Assembly: GCA_013399115.1 (NCBI GenBank)
Contig: VXAA01000606.1
Span: forward strand, 647,592-711,591
Source: Anseranas semipalmata
Lineage: Eukaryota > Chordata > Aves > Anseriformes > Anseranatidae
Length of the DNA: 64,000 nt
Reading direction: 5' to 3'
How positions within the stretch are numbered: the first letter of the stretch is position 1; every line of letters begins with the position of its first letter. Below the pieces are notes generated by a model, which saw only the letters and a program-made list of their open reading frames with translations, did not search any database and was not told the DNA's origin. A program made the translations under genes and the position numbers. Positions 12,487 through 24,515 of this stretch are shown here, piece by piece.

Positions 12487-12959
12487 TATATTATGTTTTT
12501 CAGCTTTCAGTACATGAAAAGCTGTAGCTATGTTGTATCATACAGCATCTGAAGGTCTCAAATTCTGATTAGCATTCTTGATGGGCTCTTTCAGCATGGT
12601 TTACTCAGGAAACAAGGCTTATGCAATCACAGTCTGTGTATGTGTGTACGCGTCTGTCACCATTAGACATCAGATAATTTACACAGGAGAGAGGCAAAAT
12701 GAATGTCCCTAGACCAGGAAAAAAGCTTTCTGGAGAAATAGTTTCTGTCAGTATTTTCACCTTGTTAGACAATAGTGAGCCCAACCACAAAACACCTATC
12801 CATTAAAAATCTTCATTAGGCTTTGTTCAGTTCTATGCTTGTGGAACTACTTGGTTAATATTGAAAGAATTATTACAGATAATAAGTTATAAAGGATGTC
12901 TCCAAAGAAGTAAAACGTTACTCATAATTCATATTAATCTGCTACATTTTTCACTGCAA

Positions 12960-12976
12960 GATATATATATATATAA
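12960..12976 (+). repeat. (TA)n microsatellite
   Basis: About eight TA repeats, followed by TAAATATAAG. Confidence 0.85.
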
Positions 12977-13331
12977 ATATAAGTGTTTTATTTTTCAGTT
13001 TACAAAATTCTCCCCTTGGCTATATGCAAGTAGGTTTGCAGCTCTGGGCAGAGCTCAGCTTTCAGGAGATTTCACTCCCACATGACCAAAACCATCTCAC
13101 ATGACACACAAACTAATGCTACTGTTTGGGAGTTAAAGCTTACCCTCAAATGTTCATGAGCGATAAGTTAGAAAGGTCTTTTGCTCATGTGCTCTGCAAA
13201 ATGAGAACTCCAGAACAAGGTCTGATTAGCACAACTTCTGCTGATGGTCCTGGGTGTTCCTTCAGCTTTAGCCAATGGAGATCCAATTATGAACATAGGA
13301 TTTAATATAGGGTTTAATGAAGGACAGTACC

Positions 13332-13348
13332 TTTTTTTTTTTTTTTTT
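13332..13348 (+). repeat. T17 homopolymer
   Basis: Seventeen consecutive T followed by AAATATC. Confidence 0.95.
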
Positions 13349-14301
13349 AAATATCAACTTGGCATTGAGCTTCATACACACAACAAAGAGTTGGGCTGTG
13401 GTGATGCTTACACAATAAAATCCAACTCAAACAGCTGTGATTGCACCTGGAAAAGTTCTGGCTCCTGCCAAAAATCCATCTCTTTGACTGGGAGAGCTAC
13501 TCTAGTGCCCAGGTAGGCACTGTGTACCCCAGCATGTGATATAAGACTGCCTCATCTCTAATGGTACAGCGGGAGCACAGACCATTTACTAGAGTCCTTT
13601 TTGGGAAGAATAGTCCAGTGTTATGGAGTATCCAGGAAGGGAAAAGGAATTATGGCTTGAATTGCTGATATTTCTAAAGGAAAAACACCAGTTGCCATGA
13701 CAATAAAAATGAAAAATTCAAAGAGGTCAATATTAAAATACATGATTTACTCTTCTCGAAGAAAGTGCTCCCCCACACCAACATGTGGATTTTAGTTCCT
13801 GAGATTCAGATTTTATTCTTGTTTTTAATGGATTCAGTACCATTTCTTGAAGCATCCCTCACTGTTCACTCAATCTGCAAACTGACCTCTGCTGTAGAGC
13901 CTGTTTCTGAAAAAGGGTCCTTTTGCCTTCTAGTCCTTCCTAGAAAATTACAAAAGGTATTAAATACCTCTAGCCCATCTTTCCATCTGTGACTAAATGG
14001 AAACGAACAGGCCTGGAGAGATGGAGAATCCCCAGCTGGGAAAAGATGAGAGCACTTGCTTCTGTAATATAAATATGTTGGCAAACAGAGATGCTTTGGG
14101 AAGGACAGACCCACAGTCAGTGCTTTGTGTCTCTTTCTTTTCCAGTTCTCTGGAGAGGGAGAGTTGTTTTGTTTTGATTTTTGTTTTGTTTTTAACCTCC
14201 TTATGGCATATTTCCTGTTGCAATATAGCCACCTTGGCACCTTCTTTATCCTTTTAATGCTTCTGTGAGATAGAATAGCCCTTACTGGAAGCTTATTTCA
14301 A

Positions 14302-14302
14302 T

Positions 14303-14343
<41 letters not shown>
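14302..14343 (+). repeat. Compound (AC)n(AT)n microsatellite
   Basis: About twelve AC repeats run directly into about five AT repeats. It is likely to vary in length between individuals. Confidence 0.93.
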
Positions 14344-15153
14344 AAAATCTGTCAGGAGGCTCCATCTACAAAATTTTGCATTTGCAAGAAAAAAATCCAA
14401 TACTGTTTTGAACCCTCAAGATATAAAGCCAGATTTTTTTTTTTCCCTTGTGCTAGCCTACCAAAATGAAAGAATAGGATTGTTATTAATAAAATAAAAT
14501 CCCCAGAAACTCCTCCTACCAGGCTGGTATTGATCTCTGTTTACCTCGGGGGTTGCAGACTGGCAGGAGAACCTGCCATCTGACCACGGCATGTGCCAAG
14601 TCTCACAGACTTCTTCTTGCAACTGAGTCCTTGTGCTGTAATTTACTTTCCATGGAATGGGGATGCATCCAGAAGGAACAGTGAGGTGTAAACCTCGAAG
14701 TGTACAAACCCCCTTTTGTTCTGAACTAATTATGTTGTTACTTGTGTATGTGCTAGGTTGGAGATTTCCAAGGATGAGCAGCCAAGAAGCCTCTACCTAC
14801 CATCTTTGGTCACCATTCAAGCTGTAGGGGATGTCAGCATTTCTGCCCTCAGGGTCATCTAGAACTGGGAATTTCAGGAATTCAAGAAACCAAAAAAACA
14901 GTAAAGTGGTATGTGGGGAGAGAAGGGTCGGCAGAGGCACTTTACCACCTTCCTAAGGTCTGGGTCCTGCTCAGCATGGTGCAGGTGTAGAAGGAAAGGG
15001 GGCAACATTTTCCCAGAAGCTCTTGATTTACTGAAATAGGTTGAAGAGGTTGAGCCACTTAAAATCAGGTTAGCTTTAGCAACTCTTCTTTTGCTGTGCT
15101 TGCTCAGGAAATGTCGGCAGTGGGCACCCTTAACCTGTACTACATTTTGAAGA

Positions 15154-15215
15154 GGCCAGATTCTGCTCTCTGCAGTGACTGCATTAAGTGCACTGGATTC
15201 CCTTGATTCAGATCC
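15154..15215 (+). repeat. Sauropsid palindromic interspersed repeat, diverged copy
   Basis: It opens with ggccagattctgctctc, the end motif of the family 'gggccagattctgatc ... gatcagaatctggccc'. A weak internal tgcattaagtgcactggat follows. Other copies are at 16.4, 19.7, 20.6, 21.9, 38.2, 41.4, 53.0 and 60.8 kb. The family assignment rests on recalled sequence; no library name is claimed. Confidence 0.5.
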
Positions 15216-16349
15216 TCAGCAAATTATGCATGTATTTTCTTCATAAACACAGGTTAAAAAAACAAAACAAAACAACAAAAAAAAAAAAGAGTTGAATTAA
15301 TAAGTAATGACTTTGGCTTTTCAGCTATTTTTTTTCCAGTCATGTAGAAGGCTGGTTCCTCCCCATTCATCCTGCTCAGCATACAAAAGTGCGTAAGATA
15401 TCCTGAGAGAATCAGCATCCTCATGGAAAAGCACTGATCTATAGCTTCACTTGGCTATAGGACAAGCCATAAAAGAAGAAATTTTATTAGGAAAACAACA
15501 ATTTACCATCAGAAATGTTTGAACCATACATTTAAATTCTTGAATTTGGGGCAAAACATTATTTGCACATCAGACTCAGCTCTCCTTATCTCCATAGCCT
15601 GAAGTATTCCTAGTGTTGCCAGCTGTACAGTGCATATCTCATTGCAGTACACAGTGCTCTGAAGTGTGCCAAGTAATAAGCTATAAAGAGAGAAGCAGGA
15701 CTCAAGCAACACAAGGATGCAAAGCAATATTTTCCCTTGACACCCAAGGTCATGGCATAAAGAAACGTGGAACAAGGGAGCGTCAATTTTCATTGAAGAT
15801 GCAGGGTACAGTGCTGCTGTACCAAGCTAACAGAAATAAATTAATGTGAAGGCAAACTTAGAATGTCCTCTTAAAATGTGTTTGTAAGTGTGTGAGCATG
15901 CATGTGGGGGGATGCTGCTGCATTGCTCTGTGTATTTTCATGGCTATCAGAAACAGGCATCGCAGACTTAGAGAGAAACATTTTTTAAGGATAATCTACT
16001 CTGTATATACTATAAATACTGACACATTTTTGTAGAGAGCTCTGGGTTAAAGAACTGAGAGGAATAAGTATAGTTTGCTGCCCAGTGAATTACTTATCAA
16101 TACAGTCTTAGCTTATTACCAATTCCTAACCAAAACATACACCCAAGATGACTTTTCAGGATCAGTTATTCTTACATTTGTGCCCCTATAAAGCTGGAAT
16201 AACTATTTTTGCATTATTCCATTCTCTCGCCTCCGTGGTGAGAACTATACACGTATAGGAAAAAAAAATATTTTTCTGTTTTGCTTTTCCAATGGTATTA
16301 TACAGCATAAATGAGCAACAGTCACAGAAAAAGAGTTGGGTTTCTTACT

Positions 16350-16420
16350 ACTCTGTGCCCAATTTGGTGTCCTGTGAAGTCAATGGGAAATCCTCTATTG
16401 ACTTAGATGGGGATCAGTCC
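16350..16420 (+). repeat. Sauropsid palindromic interspersed repeat copy
   Basis: The core gaagtcaatggg (16376-16387) and its imperfect inverse ctattgacttag (16394-16405) form a hairpin-like pair, followed by ggggatcag. This matches the plan of the better preserved copy at 20.55 kb. Confidence 0.6.
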
Positions 16421-19400
16421 CTTGGACATTATCAAACCAGCAAGAAGGATTCATAGCATTCACCATATAGCTTCAACTTACTTTAATTCTTTACCTAATA
16501 TTTCTGAAATGCAGACTGTAAGGGAGCATTCCTTTATAGTTAGGAAAGCACACGGTGCTTAATTTTAATGGAAAACTCTTTTTTAAACACAGACGGATCC
16601 TGCTGTGTTTGACAAATATGTTCCAGAAAGAAGCTCAATCTAGATGTTATGTGTAACTTTATCTTATTCCCTTTTGAGCACTACTGTTCTTGCAAAGTGA
16701 TCTCTCAACTGCCCAAAGTCATTACACTTTTTCCCTTTCACATTGTACCTCTGTAAATGTCAGGCATAACTACATTTTTATTTGCAGAGATACCACTGCT
16801 ATGAATGAGTAAAAATTTCCTGCTCCCCCGCCTCCTTCTCTTTACCCTGTGCGCTTTCTGCTAATATGATTTGTTGAACAAATTGTTCCATTAATCTGGG
16901 GCTGTTTGACAGAGTGAGAAAATAAGTGCCAAAGTGAGAAGATTCACAAGAATCGGAAATCTCAGTCCCTCTTTCTCAAGGTAAATAGTTATTATATCAG
17001 GGTGTCAGACTGGTGAAATGGATGTACTTTCATTCTCAGTTTGTAAATGTCACTTTTCCTCAGCCCATCAGGGTGACAAATGAGGTGTGGGTTACAGTAA
17101 GAGTTCATTCCTTGACAAAGTTCTTGCTGGCTTATTTCAACAGGAAGGTAACCTCCCCTTTCTGCCCCCCACCCAAAGGCAGGGGGAGGGGGAAGCATCT
17201 TTAGTCAGGATAGAAACAAGAAACAAGGCAACCTAGGCTTGAATAATGTCCAAATGGTGAATACCATTTTCCATTTGCTGTTAAAACCTGATAGAGGCTT
17301 CTTCAAAAAACAAGTCGTGATGCACTTTGTTTGCTTTTCTCCTCCTTTCTTGCTTGTTTTATCTAAGACCCATATGACATACTTTTACTGGTGCTTATGT
17401 CAATATTTATTGAACAAGTGGTCAAGAGAGGCCACTTTTTAAGTCCTGTGCTATCTGGCTGTTAATTACCACACTGCTATGTGTTAATGAAAAAGAACAC
17501 CCTCTTCTTTTGACAGATAATTGATAAGAGATCAGGAGGACTGATGCCTGACAAGGAACATGAAATGGCTTCTTCGATTGCCACACAGATCACTGCACTT
17601 CAGCAGTAATGCGACTAGCAAGGAGCCCACATGGCTCACAGGGAAGACGCATTCCCAGGGTGAAGACCGTGGTAAGGAAAGAGCAAAGGATTTGAAAGCG
17701 ATTTGATGAGAGGGCCTTCTTTTATTTCCAATTCTATGAGAACTGTATCGTCCCTCAGGAAAATAGCATTTACAGGAGTTCAAGAATTGTCTTCAGCAAG
17801 GCTCAACCATTGTCCTCAATACATAGACTTGTGCCATTTTTGTTAATGGCCTAGTAACTGCAAAAGGCAGCTGCTGCTCCCTGAATTTGCTATAGTAGTA
17901 ATTCAGGAAGATATTTGATGGATTTCACCCTTCTCCTTCTGCTTGTAGAAGCTTTTAGAAATTGGAACAATCTGATGACTAAATTCAGATCAACATCTTC
18001 AGAATAGTTTGTGAAGCAGCTCTATGTATGGTGCTCATGAACAAAATGGTTATGATTCAAGCTGATGAAAAGCCAAAACATGTGATTCTGCTAAAAATTC
18101 TGAAGAAAAAGCAACAAGAAAGTGTGGAATGATTTTATTTTATTTATCTATTGGTATGTGGGATGTTTTGTTTGTTTGTTTGGTTTATTGGTTTTTACTT
18201 TCAGAATGAAACAAAATTTTGTACAAAGAGAAAAAATAGGATAAAAAAGCAAATTTTCAGAATAAAATTGAACCCACAAGCCAAGCCCCCAAATTACTAG
18301 CTCTGTTAAGGCTCTGCTAAGCTTTCTAGATCTGCAAGGATCTGAATTTTGAATGAGGAATGGCTGGGATGAGATCTCCCAGGTAATCAGATTACAAGTT
18401 CTGAAAGTTTGGAGTTTGCAGATCCTCAAGCAGGCCCTAGGAGTTGTCAGGCAAGCTGGATGGAAAAAGAGAATGAACACTTAGCAGATCCCACCTGTAT
18501 TTTGTTAGAAGCTCATCAAAAGCAATGTGTTTCCATGTAACATTTTGCTTTTGGTGAATCAGCATTTTCTGATGAAAATATATTTAATTTCAAGATATCT
18601 GCCTCATCAATCTACAGGTTGGCACATGTCATAGAAATGAGAATGGTTGAGAGTGAATGGCAACAGGGACCTCCAGATCTGGATCCACTGCTTGAGCCAA
18701 GAAGGCTCGTAAATGAATGGCTATCACAGACTCCTGTGTGTGTTCAAACCCTCAGAGGGAGATATTAATTAAATGCATGTTACATGTTTCTTTTCCTGAC
18801 TGATAAAATGTCAGACTTTGAATTAGCTTGACAATGACAATGCTTATGCTTCAGAAATGGGAATTTGCTTTTCACTATTAAGAAAACCACTGTTCTCCAA
18901 CACTCACTTAAAAGTAGCTATTTCTACAAACATGTCTGCTATGAAATTCCCATGCTAGAATATTTGTGAGAAATTAACATTAAAAAGGAGACTACATATA
19001 CTCAAAGCAAATGTATCTAATTTTCTCTGCGTGTGGGCATTGCCAATGTATTTATCTCTGTGGAATCCAGGCAGTAGATAATACTCAATTTTGTATGACA
19101 TCATAGTCATTTCAAACAGATCACTATCTCATAAGCATGGGATTATGCTTTACCTAACAGATCAGGGACTAAAAGGCCTTACTGGAAAAGAAATTTCAAA
19201 AGTAATGGGGTAGTGAAGAGGAAAAACAAGTCACTACATATTGCTACTTTCTTAAAGAAAAAAAAAAAACCTTTCTTCTCTTTTTCTCATCAAGCTTGCT
19301 CCTGCACATAAATTTTTCTTTGAAGACCTATTTTCTCCAGTACTGGCTAAAATAAGCAGAACAGTTACAGTCAACAATATTCTGCCCACTTTGCCAGAGC

Positions 19401-19682
19401 CTTCATAATTTATGTCTAACCTGGATAGGAAAAGCCCTTATAAATTTCAACAAATGTCTCATTAATTAACACCCCATCTCCCTAAGCCACAGAGCAGCTG
19501 GTGGAAAGAATTGTGTAGGTTGATTCTGTAGATATAAACTAGGTCAACAAGAGGGATCCATACTCACTATTGCAGGCTGATATTTCTCTGGAGGGTATTA
19601 ATAGTTTCTGGGGTCTTTCAGCTTAGACTCAAAACTATTCAAAGTCAACAGTGTAAAGCTGCTCAGCCTATGCACTTAAATT

Positions 19683-19699
19683 AAAAAAAAAAAAAAAAA
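19683..19699 (+). repeat. A17 homopolymer followed by T8
   Basis: Seventeen A, then gtc, then eight T, so the region can fold on itself. No retroelement body was recognised. Confidence 0.9.
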
Positions 19700-19737
19700 G
19701 TCTTTTTTTTCTTCTGTGCCATGCAATGCAATGGGTC

Positions 19738-19806
19738 AGATCCTGAAATCCTTTCTTAGGCCTCCATCCAAGACAATTGGAGTCTTTCTATTGATTTAAG
19801 TGAACC
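19738..19806 (+). repeat. Sauropsid palindromic interspersed repeat, diverged copy
   Basis: It contains cagatcctgaaatcctt near its start and a degraded ctattgatttaagtg core (19788-19802). It is similar in plan to the copies at 16.4 and 20.6 kb but weaker. Confidence 0.45.
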
Positions 19807-20550
19807 TTGTGTTGTGACCTTTTTCTAGTTAGTGCTTGATCATGCAAACTCCTTACTTTACTGATTACACTATATATTCATGGAGGGTCTGAAGTCCTTA
19901 GTCAGGCAAACTTTTTCTTCCTGCCTGCATGATAATTATCTACAAAGCATTATTCTCTGCTCATTTCTAAATACTCCTCAGCCTATTCAACATGCTAATT
20001 CTATAACTGTGCATAACTCTAATAAAATTAAATTAAAAATATAAGGTGGGACTGTGAGGAATTAATATTACAGGTCTATTGAGTGCAAATACTTAATGCA
20101 AGGTGGAGAAATGTGAGGGAGAAAATGCGTGGGAAGCATTTCGCTAACCACAGGTATCTTGCATATGAAAACCTTGTCTGAAGACATCTGAGGAGGCAGG
20201 CAGGCAATTTCCACCCATTCTTGCAGTTTCAGTATATCCTATACCATGATTGGATGCAGGAAAAGGAGAGAATGCCTGAGCAGTGGCTAGCAGTGAAAGG
20301 TCAGCCATACAAAATTTAAACAGGATCTGATAGCAGGAGGAGGGAGTCAGCAAGCAGACAGAGCAGACGAAGACTTTTCCATGCTGGCAGACTCATTTCA
20401 AGAAGGTGCCGAATTAGGAGTCTATGATCAAAATAAATGAGAGCACAAAGGTAAGCATTTGTCAGAAAAGAGGAAGAGCAAGTAGGGAATACAGTAGGAT
20501 GTGAAAACAGAAAAACAGTCAGGAGCAAAGTCATAAAGCTCCTCAGAGGA

Positions 20551-20620
20551 GATAATCCTGACTCTAGTGAAGTCAATGGGAGTTTTGCCATTGACTTCAA
20601 CAGGGTCAGGATTTCACCCA
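20551..20620 (+). repeat. Sauropsid palindromic interspersed repeat, best copy
   Basis: A perfect 11-bp inverted pair, gaagtcaatgg (20569-20579) and ccattgacttc (20588-20598), encloses an 8-nt loop. It is preceded by gataatcctgactc and followed by gggtcaggatttcaccc. I recall this element as frequent in bird, turtle and crocodilian genomes. It has no coding capacity; the structure suggests a non-autonomous MITE-like unit or part of a larger old element. Confidence 0.7.
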
Positions 20621-21850
20621 GGGAGTGTTAATGTGATGTGGAAAGAGACAGGATGACGGTGGAGATACTCAGAGAGAGAGCAACATGGTCATAGCATATA
20701 ACATTAGCATATTAATAGGTATGGCTGTTTTATTTTACAGCTCTGTATGAAGCATAGAGACTATAGGAACTTCAAGAATACTAATATGTCCCTCATTATT
20801 AACTAATGCACTGGTTGGAATCCTCAAAATAGAGATTTTTTTCCCCTGTATTTTCCCCTGCAATATCTCAGGGGTTGAGATAAAGGTTGAGTCAGATTAA
20901 TTTCCATATTAAAAAAAAAAAGTCGGAACAAATATCATCATGTCCAGTAAGCCTAATGTATTGATTGAATACAAGCTGGCCACAAAATTTAATTGCAGGT
21001 CCATAATTATTTGAGGTTAGGAAAAGTTACATTATATTTTCCGAGTTAAGCTAAACAGATCAGGACTTTTTATCTTGAAAAAGAACAACCTAGGAGGGGG
21101 AGGAGGAGGTCAGATACAGGTCTTTGACATTCTGCCTATCCTGGAAATGGCAAACAGATAATGAGTGCTCACTGTCTCTAGTAATCTACGACTTAAAAGT
21201 CATCAAATGAAACTAGCAAGGGGTATATTCAAAATGAACAAGACTTCTCTTTTTGCAGCACAAAGGCAACTTGTAAAAGTCCTTGCCACAAGACATAGGG
21301 GTGGTTGCATAGTTTTGAAAACAATCTATGGAGAAATTCATGGAAGAAAAATGCATTGAGAGCTATTCAATGCATAGAGCTCTCCTCTTGTTCAGGAAGT
21401 TTCTGAGCCACAGGCCACTGAAAAACAGCAGAATATTTTAGAAAAATATGTCCTTATATTGTTCCCCATATATCTGCTATTAGCTGAATTCACAGAGAGT
21501 ACACTAGGCCATATGGGCCTTAGGTCCAACATGGTTCAATTCCCAACTCTAAGACAATGAATGCTTCCTTTTTAGATAAAGCCTACATTTCATTTTCCCA
21601 TTTTTAGCAAAAATTTTGTGGGGAAAATCCTGCAATATATTCCTTCAAGCTTTTATCAAGGATCCTGGAGGTTCCAGGTGAGGGAGTGAAAGTATCTGGA
21701 GGTAAAAGTTGTATTTGTCAGAATAATTTCACTGGACAGCTCTGCAAGGTTTGGCTGTGCCACTGCTCACTAAAAGGAGATGACTGTGCCAAGAAATCGA
21801 CAGGTTTGTTGGCTGAGGTTTTGCCTTCTACTGGAAATTCACTTAGGAGC

Positions 21851-21918
21851 TAATCCAAAGCCAACTAAGTCAATGAAAAACTCCCATTAAGTTTAATGGG
21901 TTTGGGATCAGGCCCTTA
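21851..21918 (+). repeat. Sauropsid palindromic interspersed repeat copy
   Basis: It shows the outer motifs taatccaaagcc and gggatcaggccctt, which are near-inverse, around an inner aagtcaatgaaaaactcccattaagttt-type core with mismatches. It is the second-best copy in the window. Confidence 0.65.
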
Positions 21919-23054
21919 AATCATATGTAGGCAGCTGAATCTGCCAGTTCTTTAAAGATGCATAAATTTACCTGCTATTCCCCAAAGTACAACTGCATCC
22001 CTCCAACACCTGTCTGACAGAACTATTGAATATAATAAGAAAACCTTACAGAATCACAAGTAAGCTGTGAACACCAGACTGCCACCAATCTCTTCCCATG
22101 CTGAGATAGTTAGTACCTGGGACTACTAAAAAACCATAATCAGGGATGGTGCTGAGATATGAAATGCAAGTATTCCATCTGTCTAAACCGAGCAGCTCGC
22201 AAAACATTAGCCAACTGCTAAGTTGCTGCTTTTCTACAAACTGAGTCATCCTCATTACACATTCCACTGGGTTTTAAATGATTGACAGGGAAAAAAGCTA
22301 ACAGAAGCAGCTATTTCTTTACATGTAGCTGGTTTGTCAGAGCATTTGAAAACTTCTGGATTAAGGTGAAAATGCTTAAGGATTAAGTGGGGAGTGAAGG
22401 GAAAGGGAATGAAAACGTTTTAGTGCTGTGAATTTAGAAGTCAAGCAGACACGCTCAGGAGAGCTAGCAAGACCTTTACCAATATGCTGTATCTAATATC
22501 ATCAATATAATTTAGAGTTTTCCACTTTATGGAGGAGAAAAAGCAATGTTTGAAGGTTTCTCTCAACAGTGCTGTATCTCATCAGGACCTTAATACGCTC
22601 AGCATGTGTTTTGCAAAGAAGATTTTGCAAAAAGCAGAGTCACCCCTTGCACACAGGCAATAGGTATTAAAAGATATTCATCTTTACAAAGAAGGTCCTG
22701 AAATGATGGAAATAAATATAATCTCAAAAACTTTCAGGAGAGTTACCAGGAGCTCAATTACACCATATAGGTGTGAAGCATAACAGGAGATGTCTAGGAA
22801 TGTGTTATCCAAAGGGAAGTACAGGTACTGATAAAATTCACATTTAAAAGATGATTGTGAATTGCTGCAATGTTGTTAATTACATGAATAACAGACAAAA
22901 AGGAGATGGCTGTCTATACTCCTAATTTCTCTGCCATTTGGTAGGCAAAAAGTGACTTGGTGGGGTCAGAAAGTAATGATTTCACTCCTTGGCCTGTTGG
23001 GCATGTCTTGTAACATTTTATGTATTGTGTTTTCTGTGTTTCTTTTTTCTTTTC

Positions 23055-23073
23055 TTGTTGTTGTTGTTGTTGT
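23055..23073 (+). repeat. (TTG)n microsatellite
   Basis: About six TTG triplets within a T-rich stretch. Confidence 0.85.
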
Positions 23074-23352
23074 TTTTCCTCATCTAATATTTAGTGTAGG
23101 GAAAACACAAATCAGAAATTATCAATTTTGCAGGGATAACTAGAAAGTCCTGTCAGGTGGCAGGGAATTAAAATGTCCTCATCAAACTGTGGGAACTTGG
23201 TTTGGAAGATTATAGGACAAATATAGGAAGTTCTTCAAATACTTGAAGTTTAAAGACCCTGTGGATGGGAAAGGCAAGTAGGAGGAATAGGAAGATTTCA
23301 TACTATCACTTGTAGGAAGATGTTTCTTTTGCAGAGACCCCTAGAGCTGAAG

Positions 23353-23381
23353 AAAAAAAAAAAAAAAAAAAAAAAAAAAAA
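23353..23381 (+). repeat. A29 homopolymer
   Basis: Twenty-nine consecutive A, the longest pure homopolymer in the window. It could be a retroposon tail, but no element body was recognised upstream. Confidence 0.95.
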
Positions 23382-23525
23382 CAAAAATAATGAGTCATCA
23401 GTTCTCAGCTCAGTTGTTTTCTTTGATGTTTGCTATTCTGAGTAAGTAGTTTATATCCATTCTGGGACTGGAAACGTGTTTATATCCATAGTAGCATCAT
23501 CACCATAACTGAATAATTTATATGT

Positions 23526-23543
23526 AAAAAAAAAAAAAAAAAA
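23526..23543 (+). repeat. A18 homopolymer
   Basis: Eighteen consecutive A, then CCCTTG. Second of five A-runs in 1.2 kb. Confidence 0.95.
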
Positions 23544-23825
23544 CCCTTGAACACTTTATAAAATAGTATACAGCCTTTGCTGCATTTGTTTTCATAAAAG
23601 AGCAGAGCAACTCACTTCCTTAAATTCATTCCCTAGAAGATGTTTGTAGAAGTAGTAAGTCTTCAAAGAAAATGCCAGTGCAGCAGACCACAGGTTCTGG
23701 GCTTCAGTACAAAATTGTTGAGAAATAAATAAATAAATTTCATGAAATTAAAGCACATAAAAATATCCTGAAGCTTAGGTAAAAATAAAAAAAATGTAGA
23801 TAGCTAGAGATAATTACCACATGTG

Positions 23826-23838
23826 AAAAAAAAAAAAA
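23826..23838 (+). repeat. A13 homopolymer
   Basis: Thirteen consecutive A. Third of five A-runs in 1.2 kb. Confidence 0.95.
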
Positions 23839-24399
23839 GTTATTTTCAGGTGTATCAGTAAAGAAGGATTCAGGTATCATGCAAATGTAGCAGCTATGGT
23901 TCAGGCATCTCTCTCTTATAGCTCTGATTATTTCTGAACGCAATTCTTAAAGCAGTATATGAAAACACTAGGCAGATCAGGTTTTGGTCAGTGTGGCTAT
24001 TGACATTTTACTGCAGTGCAATCCCCTAGATTTTAAGAAGCTGCACTGATTTCTGCTTCCTGCTCCTTACAGGTTTGCATAACTTGTGTCCCGGACAGGT
24101 CTGACTATAAGTTCATTTGCTCTCATACAGTGGAGGAGAGCAATATCACTAAGTAATTTACTCTGATTTGTGAATACGTATTGCTTTAAGGGAGAGGAAA
24201 CCTATCCTGAGGATGTCTCAGTGATGGTATCTTCACCTTGAAGTCTGTTTCCCACCAGACCTGGCAAGGCCAAATGCCCTGGCTCCACTCTGACTAACAC
24301 AAGCTTATGTGCATACCATTGCCATGGACATTGTCCCACTGAGCATCAGTTCAGGGTTTCCTGTTTCAGAAAAGAGTTTAAATTAGGTTGAGTCTTCTG

Positions 24400-24417
24400 A
24401 AAAAAAAAAAAAAAAAA
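24400..24417 (+). repeat. A18 homopolymer
   Basis: Eighteen consecutive A. Fourth of five A-runs in 1.2 kb. Confidence 0.95.
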
Positions 24418-24498
24418 TGCTGCTGGTATATATGTCAATGAGTTGGATTTAATTTGCCAAGTGGATGCACCCTTGTCAGGCACCCCATTCATGTGGTT

Positions 24499-24515
24499 AA
24501 AAAAAAAAAAAAAAA
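24499..24515 (+). repeat. A17 homopolymer
   Basis: Seventeen consecutive A followed by GAAAGAAAC. Last of five A-runs in 1.2 kb. Confidence 0.95.

Larger units (their letters stand above)
11171..15153. other. Noncoding stretch, no gene seen
   Basis: Returns to AT-rich DNA after the CpG island. Simple repeats are at 12417-12486 (TA/CA), 12960-12976 (TA), 13332-13348 (T17) and 14302-14343 (CA/TA). Open frames up to about 124 codons show no family signature or splice context. Confidence 0.7.
15216..20550. other. Noncoding stretch with two short repeat copies
   Basis: No supported coding region. It includes an A-rich AAAAC-type tract at 15255-15290, A17 at 19683-19699, a TTTG run near 18165-18182 and two diverged palindromic repeats (listed separately). 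The remaining DNA is AT-rich and unique-looking. Confidence 0.7.

Noticed and set aside
19259..19270. Short A12 run and other A/T runs of 10-12 bases
   Set aside because: Too short and too common in this DNA to annotate separately.
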